Source: Pedobacter aquae (GTDB lineage Bacteria; Bacteroidota; Bacteroidia; Sphingobacteriales; Sphingobacteriaceae). Taken from it: 64,000 bases of DNA. Positions 27,479 through 36,776 of this stretch are shown here, piece after piece. How positions within the stretch are numbered: position 1 is the first letter of the stretch; each line of letters begins with the position of its first letter. The stretch spans positions 2,790,001-2,854,000 of the forward strand of contig NZ_CP043329.1 in the NCBI RefSeq assembly GCF_008195825.1. Direction: 5' to 3'. Below the pieces are notes generated by a model that saw only the letters and a program-made list of their open reading frames with translations, made no database searches and was not told the DNA's origin. The translations under genes and the position numbers were made by a program.

Positions 27479-30280
27479 TTAATGTGCCTCTAACCAGTTT
27501 TGTCCTTCGCCAATTTCTACCACAATAGGTACAGTTGTTTTAAGGGCATTTTTCATCCTGTTTTGGATAATGGTTTTCATTTGCTCTTTCTCAGAAATCA
27601 GCACATCAAAAACCAACTCATCATGTACCTGCATGGTCATTTTAGATTGCAGCTTTTGGCTGATGATATCTTGATGTATTTGAATCATGGCAACCTTAAT
27701 CATATCTGCCGCAGAACCTTGTATAGGTGCATTAATGGCATTTCGCTCTGCAAAACCTCTTACAGTTTGGTTGGCCGAGTTGATATCTCTTAAATATCTT
27801 CTACGCCCCATAATGGTTTCTACATATCCATTTTCACGAGCAAAATTCATGGTATCTGCCATATATCTTTTGATGCCTGCGTATTGTGTGAAGTAGTTTT
27901 CTATAATTTCTGCCGCTTCTTTTCTTGGGATACCTAAATTTTGCGATAAACCAAAAGCAGATTGGCCGTATATAATTCCAAAGTTTACCGCCTTAGCATT
28001 TCTTCTTTGTTCTGATGTTACTTCTGATAACGCTACACCATAAACCTTAGCTGCGGTTGCGGTATGGATATCTAAACCATTTACAAAAGCTTCCATCATG
28101 TTTTCATCTTTACTTATTTCTGCAATGATGCGTAGCTCTATTTGAGAATAATCGGCAGATAAAAGGATATGATTTTCATCTCTAGGGATAAATGCTTTTC
28201 TTACTTCTCTGCCTCTTTCTGTCTTTATGGGGATATTTTGCAAGTTTGGATTATTAGAACTTAACCTACCTGTTGCAGCTACCGCTTGATTATATGAAGT
28301 ATGCACCCTATTGGTTTTAGTATTTATCATCAGCGGAAGCGCATCTACATAAGTAGACTTTAACTTACATAACTGGCGGTAATCTAATATATCTCTAACA
28401 ATGTCTGATTTATTGGCGAGTGCAAGTAAAACATCTTCACCAGTTTGGTATTGCCCGGTTTTAGTTTTCTTGGCTTTATCATCAAGCTTAAGCTTATCAA
28501 ATAAAACCTCGCCTAGTTGTTTTGGCGAGCCAATATTAAATTTAACACCCGCTTTATCAAAAACTGTGGCTTCTAAACGGTTTATCTCTACCTCTAAATC
28601 TTTAGAATAGGTTTGCAATTGCTGAATATCTATACGCACCCCTTCTTTCTCCATATCTGCTAAAACGTAGATTAATGGATTTTCCAAGTTTTGAGCTAAA
28701 TTATCGGCTTGAACTTCTTTAAGTAAGGGCTCAAAAACTTCTTTTAGTTGTAGCGTAATATCGGCATCCTCGGCAGCATAATCTTTTGCTTTCTCTAGCT
28801 CAACATCACGCATATTGCCCTGGTTTTTTCCTTTTTTACCAATCAGTTCGGTAATAGAAACAGGCGTATAACCCAAATAATTTTCTGCCAATACATCCAT
28901 ATTATGGCGGGTATCAGGGTCTAGCAGGTAATGGGCCAGCATGGTATCAAACAATTCGCCTTTTAGGTTAATGTTATACCATTTTAGAATAAGTAAATCG
29001 TACTTAATATTCTGACCAATTTTTCTGATGTTTTCATTTTCAAAAACAGGTCTAAACTCCTCTAAAATAGCTTTACAATCATACTGATTCTCTGAAAGCG
29101 GCACATAATAGCCATCGCCAACTTTAAAACTAAAAGATAAACCCACCAATTCGGCTTCATGCGCATCTAAACCAGTGGTTTCTGTATCAAAACAAATTTC
29201 TTTTTGTTTTAAAAGTTCTTGGATAAGGTTTTGCCTACTGGCTGCATCATTAACCAAATGATACTCATGTGGCGTATTATCAATATTTTTTGATGGTATT
29301 ATAGCTTCTGCTAGCTCTGTAACTGGTTTTTGTACTAAATTGCCAGCTGCTGGGCTGCTAAACAAATCCATTTGTCCGCTGCTGCTGATTTTTGCATCAT
29401 TTACAGAAAAATCTTCTCCGAAAACACGTTTACCTAAAGTTCTAAATTCCAACTCGGCAAATAGAGGTTCTAATTGCTCTTTATCTGGTTTATCTAACCT
29501 AAAGCTTTCTTCATGAAACTCTACCGGAGCATCTAATAAAATTGTTGCTAACCTTTTAGACAACAAACCTTGAGCCGCAAAAGCCTCCACATTTTCTCTT
29601 TGTTTGCCTTTAAGCTCATGACTGTTGGCTATGATATTTTCCATAGAGCCGTATTGCTTAATTAAAGCTTTAGCGGTTTTTTCTCCAATACCTGGTATAC
29701 CCGGGATATTATCTACAGCATCGCCCCAAAGGCCTAAAATATCTATCACTTGGTGGATATGTTCTATCTCCCATTTTGCCAAAACTTCTTTCACCCCTAA
29801 AATCTCCATATCATTACCCATTCTGGCGGGTTTGTAAATGAAGATATTTTCTGATACAAGTTGGGCAAAATCCTTATCCGGTGTCATACAAAAAACGGTA
29901 AAACCTTCTTTTTCTGCCTTTTTAGCTAGGGTTCCAATCACATCATCGGCTTCGTAACCATCAGAAGTAATTACTGGGATGTTAAAACCTTCTATCAGTT
30001 TTTTCACATAAGGCAAGGCAAGAGATAAATCCTCTGGCATGGCTTGCCTATTGGCTTTATAAGCTAAAAAATCGGTATGCCTTTCTGTTGGAGCTTCAGT
30101 ATCAAAAACTACCGCAATATGCGATGGATTTTCTTTCTTTAAGACTTCTAATAAGGTATTAGCAAAACCCATTACTGCCGAGGTATTGATACCCGTTGAA
30201 GTAAAACGTGGGTTTTTACTTAATGCAAAATGGGCTCTATAAATTAAAGCCATCCCATCTAAAAGAAAGAGTTTTTTCAT
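27479..30280 (-). CDS. polA: DNA polymerase I
   Basis: 933 residues with all three domains: 5'-3' nuclease (about 1-290, GYEADDVIGTLAKKA, GIPGIGEKTA), 3'-5' exonuclease (about 340-520) and polymerase (about 550-933, DYSQIELRI, VHDELVFDV). The proofreading acidic pair Asp365/Glu367 in CFDTETTG, GQNIKYDLL and YAAEDADIT are kept, so proofreading should be active, unlike in some Gram-positive homologues. Needed for Okazaki fragment processing and excision repair. Confidence 0.97.
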   Translation of the reverse strand: MKKLFLLDGMALIYRAHFALSKNPRFTSTGINTSAVMGFANTLLEVLKKENPSHIAVVFDTEAPTERHTDFLAYKANRQAMPEDLSLALPYVKKLIEGFNIPVITSDGYEADDVIGTLAKKAEKEGFTVFCMTPDKDFAQLVSENIFIYKPARMGNDMEILGVKEVLAKWEIEHIHQVIDILGLWGDAVDNIPGIPGIGEKTAKALIKQYGSMENIIANSHELKGKQRENVEAFAAQGLLSKRLATILLDAPVEFHEESFRLDKPDKEQLEPLFAELEFRTLGKRVFGEDFSVNDAKISSSGQMDLFSSPAAGNLVQKPVTELAEAIIPSKNIDNTPHEYHLVNDAASRQNLIQELLKQKEICFDTETTGLDAHEAELVGLSFSFKVGDGYYVPLSENQYDCKAILEEFRPVFENENIRKIGQNIKYDLLILKWYNINLKGELFDTMLAHYLLDPDTRHNMDVLAENYLGYTPVSITELIGKKGKNQGNMRDVELEKAKDYAAEDADITLQLKEVFEPLLKEVQADNLAQNLENPLIYVLADMEKEGVRIDIQQLQTYSKDLEVEINRLEATVFDKAGVKFNIGSPKQLGEVLFDKLKLDDKAKKTKTGQYQTGEDVLLALANKSDIVRDILDYRQLCKLKSTYVDALPLMINTKTNRVHTSYNQAVAATGRLSSNNPNLQNIPIKTERGREVRKAFIPRDENHILLSADYSQIELRIIAEISKDENMMEAFVNGLDIHTATAAKVYGVALSEVTSEQRRNAKAVNFGIIYGQSAFGLSQNLGIPRKEAAEIIENYFTQYAGIKRYMADTMNFARENGYVETIMGRRRYLRDINSANQTVRGFAERNAINAPIQGSAADMIKVAMIQIHQDIISQKLQSKMTMQVHDELVFDVLISEKEQMKTIIQNRMKNALKTTVPIVVEIGEGQNWLEAH

Positions 30281-30371
30281 TTTTATTGAATTGAGTGATG
30301 ATACCCGCTTGGTTTAAAAGAGGCATCTTCCAAATTTATAAATATATTAAAGATTATGGCTGTTGCCGATG

Positions 30372-30941
30372 CTATTTATGTGTACAAGTAATTAAATGAT
30401 CATTTACCATACCAGTTGCCTGCATGTGTGCATAACAAATGGTTGTACCAAAAAATTTAAAGCCTCTTTTTTTCATATCCTTGGCGATAGCATCAGAAAT
30501 TTCTGTACGGGCAGGAACATCCGCCATACTTGAAGGGAAATTTATCACGGGTTTTTGGTTAGGCATAAAGGAGTACAAATAGGTATCAAAAGAACCAAAC
30601 TCTTGCTGCACCTTTAAAAACAGCTTTGCATTGTTAACCGCCGAAACTACTTTTAAACGATTACGAATGATGCCCGGGTCTTGTAAAATACGTTCTATAT
30701 CGGCATCCGTAAATTGAGCCACTTTTTCTGCATCAAAATTGGCAAAAACCCTGCGGTAATTTTCTCTTTTACGCAATACAGTTATCCAACTTAAACCTGC
30801 CTGTGCTGCTTCAAGAATTAAGAATTCAAAAAGTATTTTATCATCATGAACTTCTTTTCCCCACTCTTCATCGTGGTATTTTACATAAAGGGAATCTGTG
30901 CCACACCATGGGCAACGAGGGTTTAATTGGGGGTGGTTCAT
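30372..30941 (-). CDS. tag: DNA-3-methyladenine glycosylase I
   Basis: 189 residues. Begins with RCPWCGTDSLYVKYHDEEWG, the classic Tag start with zinc-binding Cys residues; LSWITVLRKRENYRRVFANF and the C-terminal FFGTTICYAHMQATGMVNDH complete the zinc site and fold. It removes 3-methyladenine from alkylated DNA. Its start codon overlaps the stop of the small antitoxin-like gene at 30938-31150 (ATGA overlap), so the two are translationally coupled. An alkyltransferase-like gene lies about 700 nt upstream. Confidence 0.95.
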   Translation of the reverse strand: MNHPQLNPRCPWCGTDSLYVKYHDEEWGKEVHDDKILFEFLILEAAQAGLSWITVLRKRENYRRVFANFDAEKVAQFTDADIERILQDPGIIRNRLKVVSAVNNAKLFLKVQQEFGSFDTYLYSFMPNQKPVINFPSSMADVPARTEISDAIAKDMKKRGFKFFGTTICYAHMQATGMVNDHLITCTHK

Positions 30942-31150
30942 GAGATGATAGCTTTCATTTCATCCAAGCTAATGAATTTACCTTCAGCAATTTGCTGTTG
31001 ACTTTTTTTTACTTTTTGTACAACAACATCTGGAAGTTGTTCTTCTACACCAGCTTTTAGACACTCAAAATCTACTTTAAGCGCTTCTAAAACCGCTTTT
31101 AATGCCTTTTCTTGAGCTTTAGTTTGAGGATGTATGATATAAGAATCCAT
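30938..31150 (-). CDS. Small antitoxin-like protein without a toxin partner
   Basis: 70 residues: an N-terminal beta-like segment (MDSYIIHPQTKAQEKAL), a helix, and a C-terminal AEGKFISLDEMKAIIS. This resembles the DUF2683/RelB-type antitoxins of Bacteroidota, which normally precede a RelE-like toxin. Here the following, overlapping gene is tag, not a toxin, and no toxin-like gene lies upstream. It is either an orphan antitoxin or a co-opted regulator. The match is by general pattern and length, so confidence is moderate. Confidence 0.65.
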   Translation of the reverse strand: MDSYIIHPQTKAQEKALKAVLEALKVDFECLKAGVEEQLPDVVVQKVKKSQQQIAEGKFISLDEMKAIIS

Positions 31151-31193
31151 GAATTAAATTTAAGCTTTTATAGTAAAAGAAACAAACAGTGTA

Positions 31194-31538
31194 CTAACCG
31201 GCATTCAACTCGTCCCAATACTCTACTGCCCTTCTATAATGTGGAATAACAATAGAGCCGCCAACCAAATTGGCAATCATAAATATTTCGTTCATTTCGG
31301 CGTGGTTTACGCCAGCTTCATAGCATTTTCCTAAATGATATTTGATGCAATCATCACAACGTAAAACCATAGAGGCAACCAAACCCAGCATTTCTTTGGT
31401 TTTTACATCTAAAGCACCATCAGCATAAGTGGTAGTGTCTAGTGCAAAAAAACGTTTGATATTAGTATTTGCACTTTCCATTATCCTATCGTTCATTTTT
31501 GTACGATAGCTATTAAAATCATCAACCAGTTTTCCCAT
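31194..31538 (-). CDS. Carboxymuconolactone decarboxylase/AhpD-like protein
   Basis: 114 residues, all-helical CMD fold. The redox motif RCDDCIKYHLGKC has the two Cys of CxxC followed by His, as in AhpD-like disulfide reductases, and EIFMIANLVGGSIVIPHYRRA is the second family block. It may act as an alkylhydroperoxidase-type thiol protein; decarboxylase activity is unlikely without pathway genes. Stands alone between the antitoxin-like gene (43-nt gap) and the alkyltransferase-like gene (73-nt gap). Confidence 0.9.
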   Translation of the reverse strand: MGKLVDDFNSYRTKMNDRIMESANTNIKRFFALDTTTYADGALDVKTKEMLGLVASMVLRCDDCIKYHLGKCYEAGVNHAEMNEIFMIANLVGGSIVIPHYRRAVEYWDELNAG

Positions 31539-31611
31539 GTTATTTTTTTATTACGAATATAAAGATGCTACAACCTAACCTTGCTATAGCCTTGTGTAAA
31601 AAAGATGATGC

Positions 31612-31953
31612 TTACTTTTCTAAATCAATTTCTACTGCCGGATCCCAAAAAAGCTGTTTAAAGTTTATAATTTGGTCGTTTTCTACCTTGATACCCTCTT
31701 TTTCTAATAATTCTTGCATCGCGGTAGCAGTACCAAAATAAAACTTACCGGTTAGTAAACCATTTCTATTCACTACCCGATGCGCCGGAACTGGCGGATG
31801 CGCTGTAAAAGAACTATTCATGGCATAACCTACCATTCTGGAAGAACCCTTTGCACCTAAAAAACCTGCAATTGCCCCGTAAGAAGTAACCCTACCTTTT
31901 GGAATAAGCCTCACCACCTGATAAACCTGTTCAAAAAAAGTAGCTTTATCCAT
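31612..31953 (-). CDS. Alkyltransferase-like (ATL) protein, MGMT fold lacking the active Cys
   Basis: 113 residues, matching only the DNA-binding domain of O6-alkylguanine alkyltransferases: YQVVRLIPKGRVTSYGAIAG and the helix-turn-helix. Where the enzymes have PCHRV, this has PAHRV (residues 56-60), so Ala57 replaces the acceptor Cys and it cannot transfer alkyl groups. ATL proteins bind O6-alkylguanine and hand the lesion to nucleotide-excision repair (known for the family). Start is directly adjacent to the trmB stop (0-nt gap), so the two are co-transcribed. mfd, another excision-repair link, is 5 kb away. Confidence 0.9.
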   Translation of the reverse strand: MDKATFFEQVYQVVRLIPKGRVTSYGAIAGFLGAKGSSRMVGYAMNSSFTAHPPVPAHRVVNRNGLLTGKFYFGTATAMQELLEKEGIKVENDQIINFKQLFWDPAVEIDLEK

Positions 31954-32604
31954 TTAAATAAATTTAAACCTTACGTAATTGATGTTTTTTCCCTTTTGCA
32001 GATACAAACGTTCGTAATGCGTTTTTATAGATAAAATCTCATCAGTGGGATGCGTTTTGTAAACATCTGTAGTTTGCTCTTCTATAGGGAAATTAAGTTC
32101 TGTAATTTTTTCTAGCGTGTAATCGTAAAAACCATCATTATCGGTTTTTAGATGCATAGCACCATTGGCTTTGGTTACGGTTTTATACTTTTCTAAAAAT
32201 GTAAGATTGGTTAATCTTTTTCGCTCTAAAGGGCTTTGCGCTTGTGGGTCTGGGAAGGTAAGCCATATTTCATCAACTTCGCCAACCTCAAAATAATCTA
32301 ATAAATTTTGAATTTGTATTCTTAAAAAACCTACGTTATCCAAATTTTCATCTAGTGCCATTTTTGCACCAACCCAAATTCTGTTGCCTTTATAATCTAT
32401 CCCTAAAAAATTCTTATCAGGATATTTACGGCCTAAATTAACGCTATACTCGCCTTTTCCACAGGCCAGCTCCAATATCAAGGGATTATCATTTTTAAAA
32501 AACTCTTTCTTCCAATTTCCTTTATAAGGCTTTCCGTTTTCTAGCTGCACCACATTTTTAAAAGTGCCTATCTCTGTAAAACGCTGTAATTTTCTTTTTG
32601 CCAC
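31954..32604 (-). CDS. trmB: tRNA (guanine-N7-)-methyltransferase
   Basis: 216 residues. SAM-binding motif LELACGKGEYSVNLG, then NFLGIDYKGNRIW and the family block LTFPDPQAQSPLERKRL, where the usual basic PWPKKRHHK stretch is altered to PQAQSPLERK, a form seen in Bacteroidota TrmB. It methylates G46 of tRNAs at N7. First gene of a two-gene unit with the ATL protein; the start ATG at 32604 fits MAKRKLQRF. The neighbouring GDP-fucose synthase is divergent. Confidence 0.94.
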   Translation of the reverse strand: MAKRKLQRFTEIGTFKNVVQLENGKPYKGNWKKEFFKNDNPLILELACGKGEYSVNLGRKYPDKNFLGIDYKGNRIWVGAKMALDENLDNVGFLRIQIQNLLDYFEVGEVDEIWLTFPDPQAQSPLERKRLTNLTFLEKYKTVTKANGAMHLKTDNDGFYDYTLEKITELNFPIEEQTTDVYKTHPTDEILSIKTHYERLYLQKGKNINYVRFKFI

Positions 32605-32680
32605 GTATCAAGTATTTCCACAAAAATAACCTTTCTTTAAAATTTAGCGCTAACAATAATAGCAACTGCCAAAAGAATTA

Positions 32681-32688
32681 TATTTTTG
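32681..32688 (+). promoter_or_regulatory. Candidate -7 element TATTTTTG for the GDP-fucose synthase gene
   Basis: Matches TAnnTTTG and lies 22 nt before the TTG start codon at 32710. No TTG at the 19-nt position was found, so only the -7 half is supported. Confidence 0.4.
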
Positions 32689-32709
32689 CACACATCTTAA
32701 TATAAAGTT

Positions 32710-33639
32710 TTGGAAAAATCAGCAAAAATTTATGTAGCAGGTCACCGTGGTATGGTTGGCTCTGCCATCACCAGAAAACTTCAAAAAGAAGGTTATACCC
32801 ATATCATTACCAGAACATCTGCCGAACTTGATTTAAGAAACCAGCAAGCCGCTACTGATTTTTTTGCTGCCGAAAAGCCAGAATATGTTTTTCTTGCCGC
32901 TGCAAAAGTAGGTGGTATTGTGGCTAATAATACTTACCGGGCCGAGTTTCTGTATGATAATTTACAGATACAAAACAACATCATCCATAACGCTTATTTA
33001 AATGGCGTAAAGAAATTATTGTTCTTAGGTTCTAGCTGTATTTATCCTAAATTGGCCCCTCAGCCTTTAAAAGAAGAGTATTTATTAAGTGGCTATTTAG
33101 AAGAAACTAACGAGCCTTATGCTATTGCCAAAATTACAGGCATAAAAATGTGCGATGCTTACCGCAGTCAGTATGGTTGTAATTATATTTCTGCCATGCC
33201 TACCAATTTATATGGCTATAACGATAATTATCATCCACAAAACTCGCATGTTTTACCTGCTTTAATTCGTAAATTTCATGAAGCTAAGGTTAATAACTTA
33301 CCTGATGTTACCATTTGGGGAACCGGAAGCCCTATGCGTGAGTTTTTATTTGCTGATGATTTAGCAGATGCTTGTTATTACCTGATGTTAAATTACAATG
33401 AGCCTCATTTAATTAATATTGGTACTGGTGAGGATATTACCATTAAAGATTTGGCTTTAACCATTAAGGAAATTGTAGGTTTTGATGGCGAATTAAATTT
33501 TGATACTTCTAAACCCGATGGTACGCCACGTAAATTGATGGATGTAAGTAAACTACACAGCAAAGGCTGGAAATATAAAATAGAGCTAAAAGAAGGCATC
33601 CAATTAGCTTATGAAGATTTCTTAAGCAAATATGCTTAA
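32710..33639 (+). CDS. fcl: GDP-L-fucose synthase, TTG start
   Basis: 309 residues. Short-chain dehydrogenase fold: NADP motif [10 protein letters not shown] (11-20), GSSCIYPK with Ser108/Ser109, catalytic Tyr137 and Lys141 in NEPYAIAK. It converts GDP-4-keto-6-deoxymannose to GDP-L-fucose for surface glycans. The start must be the TTG at 32710: an in-frame TAA lies at 32698-32700 and the first ATG is inside the nucleotide-binding motif. The partner gmd gene and glycan genes are not adjacent. Ended by a strong terminator. Confidence 0.94.
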   Translation: MEKSAKIYVAGHRGMVGSAITRKLQKEGYTHIITRTSAELDLRNQQAATDFFAAEKPEYVFLAAAKVGGIVANNTYRAEFLYDNLQIQNNIIHNAYLNGVKKLLFLGSSCIYPKLAPQPLKEEYLLSGYLEETNEPYAIAKITGIKMCDAYRSQYGCNYISAMPTNLYGYNDNYHPQNSHVLPALIRKFHEAKVNNLPDVTIWGTGSPMREFLFADDLADACYYLMLNYNEPHLINIGTGEDITIKDLALTIKEIVGFDGELNFDTSKPDGTPRKLMDVSKLHSKGWKYKIELKEGIQLAYEDFLSKYA

Positions 33640-33642
33640 AAC

Positions 33643-33676
33643 AAAAAAGGTGGTTGAAATTTCAACCACCTTTTTT
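33643..33676. terminator. Perfect 34-bp palindromic terminator
   Basis: Perfect inverted repeat (33643-33659 with 33660-33676) with A6 at one side and T7 at the other. It lies between convergent genes fcl (+) and the zinc-ribbon gene (-) and should stop both. Confidence 0.88.
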
Positions 33677-33691
33677 TATGCATTCTGCAAA

Positions 33692-34441
33692 TTAAACTGC
33701 TTCGCTTTTAATATCTTCAGACATCGTCTCGTCAATTAAGATACGTCCGCAATGCTCGCAAACAATAATTTTCTTACGTTGACGAATGTCAGACTGACGC
33801 TGAGGTGGAATTTTGTTAAAACAACCAGAGCAAGAATCTCTCTCGATAGTTACTACCGCTAAACCATTTTTAAAGTTTCCTCTTAAACGGTTATAAGCAA
33901 ATAATAAACGCTCATCTATTTTCTCATTTGCTTTCTCAGCTTGAGTTAATAAAACTTCTTCTTCTTTTTGAGTTTCAGAAGTAATAGTTGCTAGCTCTGC
34001 TTTTTTTACTTCTAAGTCTTTTTTACGGTCTTCTAAGTTTTGTGCAGCACTTTCATAAACATCAGTTTTAGTTTTAATCTCATACTGATATTCTTTAATC
34101 TTCTTCTCGCAAACTTGTATTTCTAAACCTTGAATTTCAATCTCTTTAGCAAGAGCATCAAACTCACGGTTATTTTTTACATTGTTTTGCTGAGTTTCGT
34201 ATTTCTTGATTAAAGCCTGAGCTTCTTTAATCATATTTTTACGATTTACAATCGCATCTTCCAGATCATCAAGCTCTGCTTTGATTTTTTGTATACGGGT
34301 TTCTAAACCAGCAACATCATCTTCTAAATCAGCAACTTCCATTGGAAGCTCGCCTCTTGTCTGACGAATTTTATCAATTTTAGTATGAATTGTCTGCAGT
34401 TCGTATAAAGCTTCAAGCTTTTGTTCTACGGTTTGTTCCAT
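33692..34441 (-). CDS. Coiled-coil protein with C4 zinc ribbon
   Basis: 249 residues. Long heptad-rich coiled coil (about 1-185), then a C-terminal zinc ribbon with CSGC and CEHC pairs separated by about 24 residues. This is the widespread family found next to Nif3-like genes, as here (1-nt overlap with 34441-35544). It is proposed to bind nucleic acid or help ribosome or RNA processes, but its function is not settled. No signal peptide, so cytosolic. Confidence 0.9.
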   Translation of the reverse strand: MEQTVEQKLEALYELQTIHTKIDKIRQTRGELPMEVADLEDDVAGLETRIQKIKAELDDLEDAIVNRKNMIKEAQALIKKYETQQNNVKNNREFDALAKEIEIQGLEIQVCEKKIKEYQYEIKTKTDVYESAAQNLEDRKKDLEVKKAELATITSETQKEEEVLLTQAEKANEKIDERLLFAYNRLRGNFKNGLAVVTIERDSCSGCFNKIPPQRQSDIRQRKKIIVCEHCGRILIDETMSEDIKSEAV

Positions 34442-35544
34442 TAAGACAAATATTTTATTGGGTTTGTATTATGTACAGTTAAACGGAGTGCAAAGTTAGG
34501 AAAATTATTTTGAATTATTTCCAATAGTAAGTCTTGCGTAAATTGCTCACTTTCAAAATGTCCGATATCGGCAATTATAATTTTTCCATCGGCATCAAAA
34601 AACTCATGGTACTTAAAATCTGCGGTTATAAATATATCGGCCCCAGCCTGTATAGCTTGTTGTAATAAAAAGCTTCCAGAACCACCACAAACCGCTACTT
34701 TACTTATTTTTTTGCCTAAAAGTGCGGTATGTCTAATCACAGAAACCTGCATATTTTGCTTCAAAAGCTTTAAGAACTCTGCCTCATCCATAGCTACTTC
34801 TAATTGGCCAAACATACCTGCACCTACTGTTTTTAAAGTATTAGAAAGTGGAAATAAATCGTAAGCTACCTCTTCATAAGGGTGCGCTTGCAACATAGCG
34901 GCTACAATTTTATGCTCTAAATGTGCAGGAATTAATACCTCTAAACGATACTCTTCCTCGGTATGTCGCTTATTTTTTTCGCCTAAAAACGGCTTAGCAC
35001 TTTCATTGGCCTTATAATTCCCTTGCCCTGCTTGTTCAAAACTACACTCGGTATAATTGCCAATACTACCCGCACCAGCGGTAAACAGAGCTTCTTTTAC
35101 TTGTTCTTTATGCTGCGTAGGCACAAAAACAACCAGTTTTTTTAAAAGTGCTTCTCTAGGAGCTAGTATTTGGGTATTTATTAAACCTAGCTTATCGGCT
35201 ATTTTTTTATTTACACCATTGTAGACATGATCCAAATTGGTGTGGATGGCATAAATGGCAATATCATGTTTAATGGCTTTTATAACCACACGCTCTACAT
35301 AATTTTTGCCATTAAATTTCTTCAGCCCTTTAAAAACGATAGGATGATGAGCAATAATGATATCACATTGCTCATCAATAGCTTCTTGCACAACGGCTTC
35401 TGTACAATCTAAACATATTAAAGCTTTTTTTATTTCTTGATGAGGATGACCAACTATTAAACCTGCATTATCATAAGCCTCCTGATAAGAAGCTGGTGCT
35501 ATACTTTCTAAAAAAGTGCTAAGTTCTTTAATCTTCATAAGCAC
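34441..35544 (-). CDS. Nif3-like dinuclear metal centre protein
   Basis: 367 residues: the long Nif3 form with a PII-like insertion in the middle (about 125-235). Metal ligands lie in IIAHHPIVF, IHTNLDH and IADIGHFESEQF. Forms toroidal hexamers in known homologues; the enzymatic role is debated (cyclohydrolase-like or hydrolase). Its stop overlaps the start of the zinc-ribbon gene, a pairing conserved across Bacteroidota and Firmicutes. The start ATG at 35544 gives MLMKIKELSTFLES; the second Met two codons later is also possible. Confidence 0.92.
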   Translation of the reverse strand: MLMKIKELSTFLESIAPASYQEAYDNAGLIVGHPHQEIKKALICLDCTEAVVQEAIDEQCDIIIAHHPIVFKGLKKFNGKNYVERVVIKAIKHDIAIYAIHTNLDHVYNGVNKKIADKLGLINTQILAPREALLKKLVVFVPTQHKEQVKEALFTAGAGSIGNYTECSFEQAGQGNYKANESAKPFLGEKNKRHTEEEYRLEVLIPAHLEHKIVAAMLQAHPYEEVAYDLFPLSNTLKTVGAGMFGQLEVAMDEAEFLKLLKQNMQVSVIRHTALLGKKISKVAVCGGSGSFLLQQAIQAGADIFITADFKYHEFFDADGKIIIADIGHFESEQFTQDLLLEIIQNNFPNFALRLTVHNTNPIKYLS

Positions 35545-35619
35545 TAAGTTAGTTTTTTATGGCAAATCATCTGCAATAAAAGCTAGCGCTAATGCCTCGT
35601 AACATCAAATCAATAAAAA

Positions 35620-35988
35620 TTACATGGCCGCCATGCCAACAAAATGACGACTTTCTAAAGCCATTTTATGGTTATACTCGTTTGCTAAGCTTTTATAATT
35701 GATTAAATCTACGATAGTACCTATAAAGCATAAACCTGCTGTAAGGAAATATAAAATGCCCATACCCATTTGGTTGGTTACAAAACGTTGTATACCTGCT
35801 ATCCCAAAAAAGCCCAGAATAGTAAATAACAAAACGTGTTGCGGGTCGCGGCGTTTACCTGTATAAACCAATTCAAAGTTTCTTACTTGGTTTTCATTTA
35901 AGTCTTTCGTTATCTCTTGTATGAAGATCATTTCTTCAGTTGTAACGTTAGCTAGGTGAAAAAGGAAATTATGTTTCATTTGCTCCAT
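35620..35988 (-). CDS. TM2-domain membrane protein
   Basis: 122 residues. N-terminal cytosolic helix, then a TM2 domain with two membrane segments joined by the conserved FFGIAGIQRFVTNQMGMG turn and GLCFIGTIVDLI. The role of TM2 proteins is unknown. It is the last gene in a tightly packed set with DUF2752 (3-nt gap) and DUF4199 genes, all on the same strand. Confidence 0.88.
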   Translation of the reverse strand: MEQMKHNFLFHLANVTTEEMIFIQEITKDLNENQVRNFELVYTGKRRDPQHVLLFTILGFFGIAGIQRFVTNQMGMGILYFLTAGLCFIGTIVDLINYKSLANEYNHKMALESRHFVGMAAM

Positions 35989-35991
35989 TTT

Positions 35992-36279
35992 TTAAGGTTC
36001 AGAAAAATATGTTTTTCTAATTAGAGTATAAATGCGAACAATTATTACAACAAAAGCAAAAAAACCTAATGGATGCATTTTCCAGGATGCCGAAAACTGA
36101 AAATGTAACAGATAATAAATAGAGCGGCCTAAGCCACAGCCGGGGCAAAAACCTATCTCAAAATAGGCTAAAGGGCAAATAGAATGATGCTCTTGACTAG
36201 GATTTAAAAAGTATAAGGCAATAATTGCCGTAGAAAAAAATAAAAGCTCGAGCGGAATTTTTACTATTTGTTTAATCAC
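35992..36279 (-). CDS. DUF2752 membrane protein
   Basis: 95 residues with two or three membrane segments and the DUF2752 core CPLAYFEIGFCPGCGLGR, containing Cys residues and the PGCGLGR turn. Function unknown. Lies 1 nt after the DUF4199 gene and 3 nt before the TM2 gene, so the three form one operon. Confidence 0.88.
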   Translation of the reverse strand: MIKQIVKIPLELLFFSTAIIALYFLNPSQEHHSICPLAYFEIGFCPGCGLGRSIYYLLHFQFSASWKMHPLGFFAFVVIIVRIYTLIRKTYFSEP

Positions 36280-36280
36280 T

Positions 36281-36694
36281 TTACAACTGCTTTGGCTTTG
36301 TCATTAATAGCAATGAGCTAGCTAAGGTAACTAAGAAACCTATAATTGCAGCACCAAAAATACGCTCCATATAATCAGAAGAAAACTCTAAGTTTAAAAA
36401 ACTAAAATAAAGCGAGCTAAAAGCGCCTGCAATTAAACCACCAATAGCCATTATTTTAAAGCCTTCAAATACGCCCTCAAAAAAAGTTAAGCTATTGTTG
36501 TTTCTATTTTTAAAGCCTTTTATCCCTAAATATAAACCAATTATTGGGATAATAACAGAGGTGTATTCTAACCATCTATTATCGCTTTCTTGTACATTTT
36601 CTGGGTTTATACCTGCAAAATGCATGATGATTACCCATATAACCGAAACTACACCAATGATGATTCCTGATAGTATTGCGTTTTTCATTTTCAT
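36281..36694 (-). CDS. DUF4199 membrane protein
   Basis: 137 residues from the ATG at 36694 (MKMKNAILSG); the frame extends upstream but with no family-like sequence. Four membrane segments and the SLTFFEGVFEGFKIM motif between the second and third are typical of DUF4199 of Bacteroidota. Function unknown. First gene of the DUF4199-DUF2752-TM2 set, divergent from mfd. Confidence 0.82.
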   Translation of the reverse strand: MKMKNAILSGIIIGVVSVIWVIIMHFAGINPENVQESDNRWLEYTSVIIPIIGLYLGIKGFKNRNNNSLTFFEGVFEGFKIMAIGGLIAGAFSSLYFSFLNLEFSSDYMERIFGAAIIGFLVTLASSLLLMTKPKQL

Positions 36695-36776
36695 AATAAG
36701 ATGTTTTAATGTTGAAAGGTATTGATAATTGAAGAAGCTAATTTGATGCCATTTACAGATTATAATTATGCTTTGG

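Noticed and set aside
30372-31150. Toxin-antitoxin pair
   Set aside because: The partner gene is a clear Tag glycosylase, not a toxin; only an orphan antitoxin-like gene remains.
31612-31953. Active O6-methylguanine methyltransferase
   Set aside because: The acceptor Cys is replaced by Ala in PAHRV and the N-terminal domain is absent.
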